This document shows positions 49,240-59,600 of a DNA stretch of 64,000 bases, piece by piece. Position numbers and translations under genes: made by a program. Position 1 is the first letter of the stretch, and each line of letters begins with the position of its first letter. The DNA is from Thermoflavifilum thermophilum (GTDB lineage: Bacteria > Bacteroidota > Bacteroidia > Chitinophagales > Chitinophagaceae). The stretch lies in the NCBI RefSeq assembly GCF_900116565.1, contig NZ_FPCJ01000001.1, forward strand, positions 2,600,540 through 2,664,539, written 5' to 3'. Below the pieces are notes generated by a model, which saw only the letters and a program-made list of their open reading frames with translations, was not told where the DNA came from and did no database searches.

Positions 49240-51732
49240 TCAGGAAAGCGATTGCACGAATTTCTGCAGATGTTGGTATTCTTCTTCTACTACGGGCAGA
49301 TAGATTTCCAGTTCCTTATCGGCTTTCAGCAGCAGAGATTCTACTTCAGGCCATGCATCTTCCTTGCGGATAGCCTTTTCGGCTTGTTCCAGCGTTTGAG
49401 CTATCCAGGTCAGGCCCACCATCGAAAAATTGGGTTTGATTTTGTGAATAGCCTGATAGAGATTCTGCACATCATGCAAATCTTTTAACCGAATAATTTC
49501 GTTCCAGTCAGCATGGATATTTTCCATGAAAATACCGAACAGACCGGCTGCGTACTCAATATTGTTCTCATATAACTCTTGCAGATAGTTCACGTCCAGG
49601 CGCGGATTGAAGCGATACATTTTTTGATGTACTTCTTCATACAGGTTCACCTCCTCTTCATTTTCGTCATCACTTGAGTATTTGCGGATGATATGCAACA
49701 GTTGTTCCGGAGTAAATGGTTTCAGCAGCAAATCATTGATGCCGGACTCTCTTGCCATATTTACGGTGCTTTCCAGCGCAGCGGCTGTAATCAGGACAAT
49801 GGGTGTGGCGATATTCGGATTTTCATCTTCAGACCTTACGATTCTGGATATTTCCAGTCCATCAATAACCGGAATCTTGATATCCATCAGAATGAGATTG
49901 TAGGGCTGTTTCCGGATCATATCCAGGGCATCATCACCTGCGGTGGCTACGTCATACGTGATTTTCATTTTATCGAGCAGCGAGGTCAAATACATCATAT
50001 TCATCGGATTATCTTCCACAACCAGCACATGGGTATCCCGAAAAGCCATACCTGCAAGGGTATCTTCACCGGTTTGTACTTCGGTTGTTTGTTTGGTGGG
50101 AATGCCGGTATCGATGAAAGGCAGTGTAAAGGTAAAGCAGGTGCCTTTGTTCACCTCACTTTCAACCGATATGGTTCCTCCCTGCAGTTCAATGAGTTTT
50201 TTACTGATGGATAAACCCAGCCCGGTACCGCCCAGCTTCACGCTCTCAGCCCGATGTGCCTGCTTGAATTCTTTGAATATCAGGTGCATCTTATCCGGTT
50301 CAATGCCCATGCCAGTATCAGCTACCTTAAATTGCAGCCATATTCTGGAATCCAGATCATCAGCTTTCTGTTCCTGCGGCATGTCCAGCAGCTTTACCGA
50401 AACCTGGATAGAGCCTTTTTTGGTGAATTTTTCTGCATTGCTCAGCAGGTTTAGCAAAACCTGGTTGAGCAAAATATCATCGCCTATCAGGTAGTGAGTT
50501 AACCGGTTATCATAATCCAGAATCATTTTCACCGGCTTTTTCTTCATTTTTAGTTCAAACGTATGAGTTAAGGAATGCACCAGTTCATACAGATTAAACT
50601 GCCGGTGCTGTATTTCCATATGTCCAGACTCAATCTTTGAAAAGCTGAGGATATCGGAAATCAGGTTCAGGAGGATGTTGCTGGAATTTTGCAGGATGTG
50701 CACGTATTCTTTTTGTTCCGGGCTGAGCCGGGTGCCTGAGAGCAGGTGCGACATGCCGATGATGGCGTTGAGCGGAGTGCGAATTTCGTGGCTCATGCTT
50801 GCCAGGAACTGCTGGAGGGCTATTTTAGACTCTTCTGTGCGCCGGGCAACCGTTTCCATTTCCTGCAGCAGCGTTTTCTGGGGTGTGATATCCATAAATA
50901 CATACATCACCTCCGCATCTTGATCGCTCTCATCCGATAAAGGCACACGGCTCATCAGTACCCAGCGCTCGCTGCCATCTTTTGTCCGGATAGTAAGCTC
51001 TTTTGAAGCCGAAGGCGCGGTGGGGTGATGAGCGGTTGCTGCAGACAATACTTCTCGGGAAATCAGTTCAGCTATATTTTTCCCGCGAAGGCTTTCCTGG
51101 TTGAATCCGGTAAGTTCACAAAATCCGTCATAAGCGTGCGTGATGATCCCATCAGCAGTACATTCGCAAAAACCAATGCCCAGATACCCCAGGATGGTGC
51201 GAAATTTCCCCATATCCAGCCGGGCTATTTGATAAGCACGGCCTTTTCTGTTCAGATTAACGATAGCCCATAGCCCACCCACATATTGTCCCCCCTCAAA
51301 TAAAGGCAGATAAGTAAGGGAAATAACGCCACCTTTGGCAAGTTTTACATCGTAAGCAGCTTTTTCCGTGCGTGAAAAAAGCATCTGTTGCAGATCGGCA
51401 TACACCTCATCCGGATGCTTCAGCAAAGGCTTGATCCTGGCAAAACCTTCTGAAAATGAGCTACCTATGAGGTGCACATCCGGAAACGTGCGGGCCATTG
51501 CCTCTTCCATGGCAGCATTCTGCCAGCAAAAACGATCCGAAGCATCACTCAGTAAAAATCCAATGGAAGATTGCTCGATGAGCCGGATAAGGGGAAAATT
51601 GGCCAGCATATCGGCCGGATAAGATATGGCAGTTTCCACAGACATGCGCTTCGAATTCTGTATCCTACGAGCGTGAATAATGGCTGGCAAATCACGCTTT
51701 TTCATAGGAGAGCGGGATTCTCGGGGTATCAT
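49240..51732 (-). CDS. Hybrid histidine kinase: PAS-PAS-HisKA-HATPase-REC-HPt
   Basis: 830-residue soluble hybrid sensor; no membrane segment, so it reads a cytoplasmic signal. Two PAS regions (about 45-160 and 165-285), HisKA with His315 in SMSHEIRTPLNA, HATPase with DTGMGI and GTGLGLSISKK, receiver (about 565-690) with Asp617 in LILMDIKIP, and a C-terminal HPt with His763 in AIHKIKPNFS. The full internal phosphorelay needs an external receiver; the only separate receiver in the window is at 42.5 kb. Earlier ATG chosen; MKKRDLPAI nine residues on is possible. Confidence 0.92.
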   Translation of the reverse strand: MIPRESRSPMKKRDLPAIIHARRIQNSKRMSVETAISYPADMLANFPLIRLIEQSSIGFLLSDASDRFCWQNAAMEEAMARTFPDVHLIGSSFSEGFARIKPLLKHPDEVYADLQQMLFSRTEKAAYDVKLAKGGVISLTYLPLFEGGQYVGGLWAIVNLNRKGRAYQIARLDMGKFRTILGYLGIGFCECTADGIITHAYDGFCELTGFNQESLRGKNIAELISREVLSAATAHHPTAPSASKELTIRTKDGSERWVLMSRVPLSDESDQDAEVMYVFMDITPQKTLLQEMETVARRTEESKIALQQFLASMSHEIRTPLNAIIGMSHLLSGTRLSPEQKEYVHILQNSSNILLNLISDILSFSKIESGHMEIQHRQFNLYELVHSLTHTFELKMKKKPVKMILDYDNRLTHYLIGDDILLNQVLLNLLSNAEKFTKKGSIQVSVKLLDMPQEQKADDLDSRIWLQFKVADTGMGIEPDKMHLIFKEFKQAHRAESVKLGGTGLGLSISKKLIELQGGTISVESEVNKGTCFTFTLPFIDTGIPTKQTTEVQTGEDTLAGMAFRDTHVLVVEDNPMNMMYLTSLLDKMKITYDVATAGDDALDMIRKQPYNLILMDIKIPVIDGLEISRIVRSEDENPNIATPIVLITAAALESTVNMARESGINDLLLKPFTPEQLLHIIRKYSSDDENEEEVNLYEEVHQKMYRFNPRLDVNYLQELYENNIEYAAGLFGIFMENIHADWNEIIRLKDLHDVQNLYQAIHKIKPNFSMVGLTWIAQTLEQAEKAIRKEDAWPEVESLLLKADKELEIYLPVVEEEYQHLQKFVQSLS

Positions 51733-51760
51733 GGTTTTTCGTAGGTTGGTTAAACAAAAA

Positions 51761-51768
51761 CAAAAGTA
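51761..51768 (-). promoter_or_regulatory. -7 box of the hybrid kinase gene
   Basis: TACTTTTG on the minus strand, exact TAnnTTTG, 28 nt before the ATG at 51732. Confidence 0.45.
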
Positions 51769-51841
51769 CTGCTAAAATATAAATAAGTTTTTGGATTTTT
51801 AAGTTTTTTTAATAAATACTTTTCGGCTAAAACCGGATGAC

Positions 51842-51873
51842 TTTCCAAAATAGAAGAAGAAATTGTAATTTTG
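51842..51873 (+). promoter_or_regulatory. Promoter of the yceD-rpmF-plsX operon
   Basis: TTTC (51842-51845), 20-nt spacer, TAATTTTG (51866-51873). The -7 box is an exact match; the -33 box has one change. Leader about 45 nt. Confidence 0.5.
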
Positions 51874-51925
51874 TCGCCACGATTCCATTTTACGGGATGA
51901 ATGGGATGGTGAGGCAGCTAAACCA

Positions 51926-52483
51926 ATGCTGGTAGATATGAGGACAGATCGGCAATATGATATCGCATTTGTGGGTTTGAAAAATGGGATTCACCATTAT
52001 CAATATCACATTACGGATAAGTTCTTTGCCGATCATGAAGTAGTCACGGAGTTCTCTGATTCACAGATTGATGTGGGGCTTGATTTTGAAAAAAATGATC
52101 ATTTATTTCGGTTAAAATTTTCAATAACAGGTGATGTAAAGATTCCATGTGATCGTTGCGGAGAACCTTATCGGTTGGCCCTGTGGGAAGAATTTGATCA
52201 GATCGTGAAGCTGGTAGACCATCCAGAGCTAATAGATGAAAATGAAGAGCCGGAGGTGAGTTATCTTTCACGTACGGAATCTATTCTGAATGTGGCGGGC
52301 TGGATTCATGAGTTTATTCTGCTCAGCATCCCTATGCAGCATATTCATCCGGATCTGGAAAACGGGATGAGCGGTTGTAATCCGGAGGTAATTCAGAAAC
52401 TGGAAGAGATGCGCAACCGGTCTGGAATGCCAGTTCAACCGTCGGTATGGGATGCGTTGTATAAAAAATTTCCGCGCAAATGA
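51926..52483 (+). CDS. yceD: YceD/DUF177 protein
   Basis: 185 residues, DUF177 family, linked to 23S rRNA accumulation in bacteria and plants. The central block IPCDRCGEPYRL keeps the conserved CxxC of the family; a long acidic region follows and the C-terminus ends MRNRSG..VQPSVWDALYKKF, typical of the Bacteroidota form. Its position right before rpmF is the conserved gene order and supports the call. Confidence 0.9.
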   Translation: MLVDMRTDRQYDIAFVGLKNGIHHYQYHITDKFFADHEVVTEFSDSQIDVGLDFEKNDHLFRLKFSITGDVKIPCDRCGEPYRLALWEEFDQIVKLVDHPELIDENEEPEVSYLSRTESILNVAGWIHEFILLSIPMQHIHPDLENGMSGCNPEVIQKLEEMRNRSGMPVQPSVWDALYKKFPRK

Positions 52484-52500
52484 TTTAAAATTCAGTTGAT

Positions 52501-52695
52501 ATGCCAAATCCAAAACGGAGACATTCACAGCAACGTTCTGCCAAGAGAAGAACACACTACAAAGCCACTGCTGGTACCATCAGCATTGATCCCACCACAG
52601 GAGAAGCTCATCTTCGCCATCGTGCCCATTGGATAGAAAACAAATTGTATTATCGTGGTCAGGTAGTTATGGAAAAGCAGGGCAAGGAAAGCTAA
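52501..52695 (+). CDS. rpmF: 50S ribosomal protein L32
   Basis: 64 residues, starting [20 protein letters not shown], the L32 N-terminal signature, ending with the YYRGQVV block. There is no cysteine, so this is the zinc-free form that lacks the two CxxC pairs. Starts 17 nt after yceD. Confidence 0.97.
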   Translation: MPNPKRRHSQQRSAKRRTHYKATAGTISIDPTTGEAHLRHRAHWIENKLYYRGQVVMEKQGKES

Positions 52696-52729
52696 TTAAG
52701 CCAGGGATTTTGTTTTTAAAGCATATCTG

Positions 52730-53686
52730 ATGATCATCAGCCTTGACATGATGGGTGGCGATTTTGCCCCGGAAGAAGCGGTAAAAGGAGTTCGTTTATA
52801 TCTGGAAAGTACTTCTTCTCCTGCTGATTTGCTGCTCATCGGCCATCAGGATGCCGTTCAACCTTTGCTTGATCAGCAGGGTATTCCAAAAGCCCGCTAT
52901 GAACTGGTACATGCGCCTGAAGTCATCGGGATGCACGAACCGCCTACGCGTGCATTGAAGGAAAAGCCCCATTCTTCTATTGCCGTTGGATTTCATCTGC
53001 TGCGCGAACATAGATCAGACGCCTTCATAAGCGCCGGTAATACAGGAGCCATGATGGTGGGCACCTTGTACACGATCAAAACCATTGAAGGCATATTGCG
53101 CCCCACTATTTCTACACTTGTTCCCCGCGAAAATGGTAAGCCGGGTGTGTTGCTGGATGTGGGATTGAATGCTGATTGCAAGCCAGAAAACCTCGTTCAG
53201 TTTGCTTTGTTAGGCACTCTTTACGCCCGGCACATCCTGCAAATCCCGGAGCCGCGTGTAGGTTTGCTGAATATTGGTGAAGAAGAGGGCAAGGGCAACC
53301 TGCTTGCACAGGCTGCCTATCCCCTGCTGAAACAACACCCTTCCATCCGTTTCATCGGGAATGTGGAGGGTAGAGATTTGTTCTCTGAAAAAGCCGACGT
53401 GATTGTTTGCGAAGGATTTACAGGCAATGTGATCCTGAAGCTGGGAGAATCCTTTTATGAAATTGCCCGGCGCAGAGGCATTCAGGATGCGTATATTGAC
53501 CAGATGAATTTCGAAAATTACGGTGGCACGCCGGTATTGGGCGTAGCCGAACCCGTTATCATTGGCCATGGTATTTCCAGCGCACTGGCTTTCAAAAATA
53601 TGATTGTCCTGGCTGAACAAATGATTCAAAGCCATTTCACGGACACCATCCGCCAGGTATTCGAACAAATCAACCAACAATCCTGA
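52730..53686 (+). CDS. plsX: Phosphate acyltransferase PlsX
   Basis: Converts acyl-ACP to acyl-phosphate for phosphatidic acid synthesis. 318 residues. Motifs: IISLDMMGGDFAPEEAVKG (N-terminal), AFISAGNTGAMM, and the IGNVEGRDLF and CEGFTGNVILK blocks near the C-terminus. Third gene of the yceD-rpmF-plsX operon; in many bacteria fabH comes next, but here the strand changes at a 3-nt gap to the ClC gene. Confidence 0.96.
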   Translation: MIISLDMMGGDFAPEEAVKGVRLYLESTSSPADLLLIGHQDAVQPLLDQQGIPKARYELVHAPEVIGMHEPPTRALKEKPHSSIAVGFHLLREHRSDAFISAGNTGAMMVGTLYTIKTIEGILRPTISTLVPRENGKPGVLLDVGLNADCKPENLVQFALLGTLYARHILQIPEPRVGLLNIGEEEGKGNLLAQAAYPLLKQHPSIRFIGNVEGRDLFSEKADVIVCEGFTGNVILKLGESFYEIARRRGIQDAYIDQMNFENYGGTPVLGVAEPVIIGHGISSALAFKNMIVLAEQMIQSHFTDTIRQVFEQINQQS

Positions 53687-53689
53687 ATT

Positions 53690-55537
53690 TCATCCTTCCA
53701 TGGAGTGCTTCAGGGTAATGCGGTAAGCATCCAGCACGGCAGATTTCGAAAGCATGCCCATGTAATGCTCGCCTTGCAGTACCGGTAAACACCATTGTCC
53801 TGAAGCATCAAATTTTTCCATCACATGATTCATGTTTTCATGGATCTGGACAGTAACGGGAACTTGTTTCATCAGCTTTTCAGCTATGCAACCTGATTTT
53901 TCGTTATGATGCGGGAAAATATGCGTTTTCAGATCTTCAAATGTGATGATACCCAACAGGTGATTTTGTTCATCTGTTACAGCCCAGCATAAATGATTAT
54001 CGTGCTGAATTGCAGCCAGGATCTCATCCCATGTTGCATGTGGGCGTATGCAGGGTCCCGTGCAATCTACCAGATCTTTCACTTGCAACATGGATAAAAT
54101 ATTGCTGTCGTACCGACGTGTAAAAATTTTTCCTTCCCTGACATATTCACTGATTTCCAGAGAATAAGGTGAAAAGCGCTTTACAATAAGGTAGGAAGCA
54201 GTGGATACAATCATGAGCGGGATAAACAAATCATACCCACCCGTAACCTCGGCAATGAGAAAGATGCTCGTTAGCGGTGCATACAACACACCGCTCATAA
54301 CACCTGCCATACCCACAATGGTGAAATTGGCTACAGGTAAGGGGAAAAGGTGCAAATCAACCATCAAGCGGGAGAAAAAATAACCCACAAAAGCACCTGC
54401 AAACAGCGATGGTGCAAAGTTGCCACCACTGCCACCAGCATAGATGGTGGTGGAAGTAGCAAAAACCTTTACCAGCGCTATACTTCCTACAAATGCAAGC
54501 AATGCCCATTGGTGACGGATAAGCGGAGCAAAAAGGCTGATCTGCATCAACCGATCGGGCCCTTCATTGGCAAGTGTTTTCACGAATCCATATCCATCTC
54601 CGAACAAAGGGGGAAATACAAAACAGCAAAGGGCAAGCATAACTCCTCCTACCATAGCTTTTCGTATGGTATGTGTGCTTTGGAATCGTTTGAAAAACCG
54701 ATCCACGCGGTGCGCCATTAGCGCATAATAGCGGGAATACAAACCACAACAAATCCCCAGCAACAAATAGAAGGGTGTGTTCCGGTAGTCAAAATTCCGT
54801 TGCAAATTGAAATGCAGCAGAATTTGTTCATTTAAGATCATTTTTGAAACCAAGGCACCAGCCACAGAAGCTATAATCAGAGGTATGAAATCAGAAAATA
54901 CCACTCCGGCAAGAATGATTTCAATAGCAAACATGACACCTGCAATGGGCGCATTGAAGGCAGAAGCGATGCCAGCTGCTGATCCGGCTGCCAGCAGCAA
55001 AGTACGGTCCTTGTACGGCAAACCGTATGTGGTTGCATAATTGGAACCAATAGCGGCTCCTGTAACAGCTATCGGGCTTTCCAGCCCTGCCGATCCTCCA
55101 AAGCCAACAGTGATACCACTGGCAATAATCTGCCGATACATCTTGTAGGCCGGCACCCGGGCTGAATGATTAGCAATTTCATGTAAAATGGGAGCAATAC
55201 CTTTACCATCCTTGCCTTTGAAAAGGTAATGCACAACCAATGCAGTGATCATGAGCCCGCAAAACGGAAAAATCAGATAAAACATTAACTGATAACGAAA
55301 ATGATAATCGTGCGTAATAAGCACGGTAATGAAATGCACGATTGTTTTTAAAAGCACGCTGGCAAAACCTGTGGTAAGTCCGACTAGCACGCCGGAAAGA
55401 ATCAGGAACTGTTGGCGGGTGAGTTTGGCCTTTAACCAGCTGAGGGGAATTTCATGCTGCTGAATTAAGTCTTCCGTCTGATGTTGCATTCGCAACAACA
55501 ACCTCAGAAATCGGAAATAAGATCTGAACTTTTGCAT
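53690..55537 (-). CDS. ClC-family chloride channel or antiporter with CBS pair
   Basis: 615 residues: polytopic ClC core (about 45-440) and two C-terminal CBS domains (about 470-590). Anion-pathway motifs: GGSAGLESPIAV (the gating Glu in the place of GxxxP motif I/GREGP), GSGGNFAPSLFAG and the C-terminal Tyr region (SIFLIAEVTGGYDLFIP). Chloride/proton exchange or channel function, and the regulatory ligand of the CBS domains, cannot be decided from sequence. Convergent with plsX. Confidence 0.93.
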   Translation of the reverse strand: MQKFRSYFRFLRLLLRMQHQTEDLIQQHEIPLSWLKAKLTRQQFLILSGVLVGLTTGFASVLLKTIVHFITVLITHDYHFRYQLMFYLIFPFCGLMITALVVHYLFKGKDGKGIAPILHEIANHSARVPAYKMYRQIIASGITVGFGGSAGLESPIAVTGAAIGSNYATTYGLPYKDRTLLLAAGSAAGIASAFNAPIAGVMFAIEIILAGVVFSDFIPLIIASVAGALVSKMILNEQILLHFNLQRNFDYRNTPFYLLLGICCGLYSRYYALMAHRVDRFFKRFQSTHTIRKAMVGGVMLALCCFVFPPLFGDGYGFVKTLANEGPDRLMQISLFAPLIRHQWALLAFVGSIALVKVFATSTTIYAGGSGGNFAPSLFAGAFVGYFFSRLMVDLHLFPLPVANFTIVGMAGVMSGVLYAPLTSIFLIAEVTGGYDLFIPLMIVSTASYLIVKRFSPYSLEISEYVREGKIFTRRYDSNILSMLQVKDLVDCTGPCIRPHATWDEILAAIQHDNHLCWAVTDEQNHLLGIITFEDLKTHIFPHHNEKSGCIAEKLMKQVPVTVQIHENMNHVMEKFDASGQWCLPVLQGEHYMGMLSKSAVLDAYRITLKHSMEG

Positions 55538-55641
55538 GCATCTTTAACCTCTCCGGAGGCAAAGATAGGCCATAACCGTGATTCCGCCGAAACAAAAGGT
55601 TTTTCTTTTCCGAAAGAATATTTATTTTTCAAAAAAAAATT

Positions 55642-55788
55642 ATGCGTGCCCTGTTTTATTTGCTATCGGCTGTTTTGGTGTTATTCTGGTTGGTGGCCGT
55701 TTTTCTGTTCGCCCTACATGGGTTGGTTCATCTGGCTTTGGCTTTAGGCATCGTATTTTTGTTACTAGGATTGTTACGCAGAGAATAA
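55642..55788 (+). CDS. Small membrane protein, lmo0937-like
   Basis: 48 residues: MRALFYLLSAVLVLFWLVAV, then FALHGLVHLALALG and a second hydrophobic run ending LLRRE. Two membrane helices with a short loop carrying HGLVH, and a basic C-terminus, the layout of the lmo0937 family (DUF5670-like), which is widespread and linked to stress in some species. It lies in the 311-nt gap between the ClC start and mazG and is preceded by an A-rich tract. No TAnnTTTG box was found. Confidence 0.65.
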   Translation: MRALFYLLSAVLVLFWLVAVFLFALHGLVHLALALGIVFLLLGLLRRE

Positions 55789-55848
55789 AGTTTTTCCATT
55801 CCGGCCCCAACCTTTAACTTTACCTGCCTAACCCCAAAATCATCGAGT

Positions 55849-56622
55849 ATGGGAAAAGCAGGTGAAGCTTTTGAAAAGCTGTTATCTATCATGGACGAGC
55901 TACGCGAGAAATGTCCGTGGGACAGGAAACAAACGCTTGAATCCCTGCGTCAGCTCACCCTTGAAGAAGTATATGAGCTCACAGAAGCCATTGATTTGCG
56001 CGACTGGCAGGCACTGCGTGAAGAAACCGGTGATGTGCTGCTGCATCTCGTTTTTTATGCGCGTATTGCAAATGAACAGCAACAATTTGATATCACAGAG
56101 GTCATCGAAAAGCTTTGTCAAAAACTTATTGAACGTCATCCGCATATTTATGGTGAACGGACAGTGGCCGATGCAGAAGAAGTAAAACGCAACTGGGAGC
56201 AAATCAAACTTCAGGAAGGCAAATCCTCTGTATTGAGCGGAGTGCCCTCTTACCTGCCGGCTCTGGTAAAAGCAATCAGGTTGCAGGAAAAGGCTGCTCA
56301 GGTAGGCTTTGAATGGGAAAATACAGATCAGGTATGGGAAAAAGTACAGGAAGAAATGGCGGAATTGCAGGAAGCTATTGCCCGGCAGCATCAGCAACAG
56401 ATCGAGGAAGAATTGGGTGATTTGCTTTTTGCTCTGGTCAATTATGCAAGATTTCTTCGGGTAGATGCAGAAAAAGCACTGGAAGCGGCTAATCGCAAAT
56501 TCAAGAACCGTTTTCAGATGATGGAACAGCATATCAAACAGACCGGAAAAGATATCACACAACTCAATCTGCAAGAAATGGATGCCATCTGGGATAAGGT
56601 GAAGTCGGCATCCAGAGCCTGA
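55849..56622 (+). CDS. mazG: Nucleoside triphosphate pyrophosphohydrolase MazG
   Basis: House-cleaning enzyme hydrolysing NTPs to NMP and PPi. 257 residues, two tandem MazG domains. N-terminal CPWDRKQTLESL and EEVYELTEAID with the metal-binding E-x-x-E, second domain EEMAELQEAIAR and EEELGDLLFALVNYARFL. All acidic metal ligands are present in both halves. The large histidine kinase begins 21 nt later on the same strand. Confidence 0.95.
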   Translation: MGKAGEAFEKLLSIMDELREKCPWDRKQTLESLRQLTLEEVYELTEAIDLRDWQALREETGDVLLHLVFYARIANEQQQFDITEVIEKLCQKLIERHPHIYGERTVADAEEVKRNWEQIKLQEGKSSVLSGVPSYLPALVKAIRLQEKAAQVGFEWENTDQVWEKVQEEMAELQEAIARQHQQQIEEELGDLLFALVNYARFLRVDAEKALEAANRKFKNRFQMMEQHIKQTGKDITQLNLQEMDAIWDKVKSASRA

Positions 56623-56643
56623 ATCTGAGCCGTTTTGCTGTAG

Positions 56644-59600
56644 ATGTTCAACTGTATTCACATGTTTTCCCTGCAGGACTTCAAACGCTTTTTGTGGAGA
56701 AATGGCTATCTGCTTATTGGAGCCGCCTGGCTGCTCACCCTGGCTTTTCTGGTTGATCATTACTGGTCATATTACTCTTCTGATCAGCGGGTTATTGCTT
56801 CTATTCAGCAGCATTTGCGTGAACGAGAAAATAAAGTGCAAAGCATTGTGCTGCGCAATGCTCTCATCAATCAGTTGCTGCGAAGAAGCTATGACCAGCA
56901 TTTGCTAGATGAACTCGATCCCGATCGTACCGGTATTTATTTGTTTATTTTTTCCGACAACTGGGAAACCTTTTGGAATACCAACCGGATCAACGTTCCG
57001 TCATCAGCCCTTCAGTTGAGCGAAGGGAGTTACTATCTGCAGAATGATCGAGGTAATTTTGAATTGATAAAAAAGAATCTCGGTGGGCTCTATGCTGGAG
57101 AGAAAACCCTGATTGCGCTGCTGCCGATTTATGAAAGTTATTTCAAGGAAAACAAATATCTGCAGGCATCCTTCTGGGGAGAGCCTCAGCTGCCTCCCAA
57201 TCTGTATACCATTACCCGCTCGCCTACTTCCTTCCCGCTTTATAATCGCGAAGGACAGGTATTGTGTTATCTTGACAAACAGCCTTCTGCAATTGTTCAT
57301 CAGCAGGCTATGTTAAGCGTTTTGCTGAAAGTATTGGCCTGGATATGTGTGGGTATATTTTTAAATCTGTTTGCATCTTTTCTCTCAGCTCACAGCAAAC
57401 GCTGGCACGGACTGATCTTTCTGATTGCAGTGGTTTTATTGCTGAGAATAATCAGTTATCTGTTCCCCTTCCCCTTTCATTATCGTGAATTTAGTTTGTT
57501 TAATGCACAGGTATATGCATCCAGTTCTGTGCTGAATTCATTGGGTGATGTACTCATAAATGCCATCCTGCTGGTGTGGATTATTTTGTTTTTCAGAAGT
57601 CAGTACCAAAAGGCTAAGCTACCGGATATGAATCCGGTACAAACCTACGGACTGGCTGTTTTTTGTTCGTTTGCATTGCTTTACCTGGCTCAGCTGTTTT
57701 CTGATCTCATTAGAAGCCTGGTTATAGATTCGAGAATATCATTTGATGTTACCAATTTTTATAGCATCAACAATCTGTATAGCCTGGTTGGTTTTATAAC
57801 CATCGGACTTATTATTTATTGTTTCTTTTTCCTCTCCCGTACGTTTAATGAATTTTTATCTCAGCTGCATCAACGGGAGTTCGACCGGAAATACACCTTG
57901 TTGGGTGCCATAGGCCTTATCTGGCTCTTGTTTCATATGAATGACCCGGCCATCGGATATGATCTTGTGCTGATGCTCTGGGCAATCTTCTATATCATGA
58001 TGCTGGATTTGATTGATTATGCATTGCAAAAAAAATGGATACTCAATCCCTTTGTCAGCTGGTTGCTGTTGCTTACCTTAAGTACAACTGCTATTCTCAT
58101 ATATTTCAACAATCAACGGGAAAAGGATAACCGCAGGCTTCTGGCCATCAACCTTGCCAAACCTCAGGATCCGGATACAGAATATTTTTTGAGCGATATT
58201 ACCAACAAGATTCAGCGCGATACTTTTATCCAACAATTTTTCATTGCACCGACTCCTGTTACGAAACATATTCTCGTGAATTATCTGCTGAATACCTATT
58301 TCAACAGTTTCATCAGCAAATTCGACATTCATATTTTCACATTCAATGCTGGTTATCAACCATTATTTAACAATGATACCCTCAGTTATTCGGCCATTCG
58401 AAGTATTTTACTGCTGAAAGCCAGGCCAATTGCAGGAAATGAAACAAGCCAGCAATCTGCAAAATTATTTTACTATGAAACCGGTTACAACCATTATCAT
58501 TATTTTGGTGAAAAAATTATTCCACAGGATTCCAATCCGGCACAACCTGGCGGATATTTATTTTATGAGCTTACACCCAAAACGCAGAAGAATCTGGCAA
58601 TATTTCCTCTGTTGCTATCCTCTGATGATAATCAGTTCCAATTGAATATGGAGGATTATTCCTATGCTGTGTATGAAAATAATATTCTGGTATATCATTA
58701 TAACGATTTTCCTTTTGCGGTATCTATCAGCCCGGCCGATATTCCGCTGACAGAATATGAATTTCGCAATGAAGGTGGTTATTCGCAATTATGGTATAAG
58801 GCAGGAAATAACAGATTGATTGTGGTTTCCAAACGTAACCGTACCTTTATTGAATTTGTAACACTGGTAGCCTATTTGTTTCTGATTTTTTTGATCCTGG
58901 CGGGGATGTACAGGATTTTGTATTTATTGGTAAAAGCCGGAATGAAATGGGATCATCTGCGCAACTATATGCGCATTACGTTGCGAACGCAGATTCAGTT
59001 TGTAATTATATTTACCGTAGTATTTTCTTTTATTATTTTAGGTATATCCACCATTTCTCTTTTCATTGAAAGATATCATAAGAATCAGCAGGATCAACTG
59101 ACCAAAAACCTGAGTGTGCTTACACAGGATATCATGGAAATTCTTGATCAGCATCAATTGTTAAGCACACCAGACTCAACCGTTTCGCTCACAGAATCCA
59201 CTGATGATCCTGTTATCAGGCAGCAGATTTTCAAAGTAGCTGATATTCACGGGGTGGATGTGAACTTATATGATATTGACGGAAATATTCAGCTTTCTAC
59301 AGAACAGTTGCTTTTTGACCGCAACCTGTTATCCTCCAAAATGAATCCGGAGGCATATTATCAGTTGCATATGCAGAATATGGTACAGTATATTCATCCG
59401 GAGCATGTTGGTAAACTGTATTTCCTTTCCGGTTATGTTCCCATTTTAAATCATGCCGGTGAGACTATGTTTTACCTGAACATACCCTTCTTTGCGTCTC
59501 AGCGTGAACTGAATCAGGAAATTTCAAATTTTCTGATGGCACTTATCAATCTGAATGCATTTATGTTTTTGCTGTCAGGTCTGTTGGCTTTATTTATTAC

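Noticed and set aside
55900-56760. 286-codon minus-strand frame
   Set aside because: Antisense to mazG and the start of the kinase gene; no domain.
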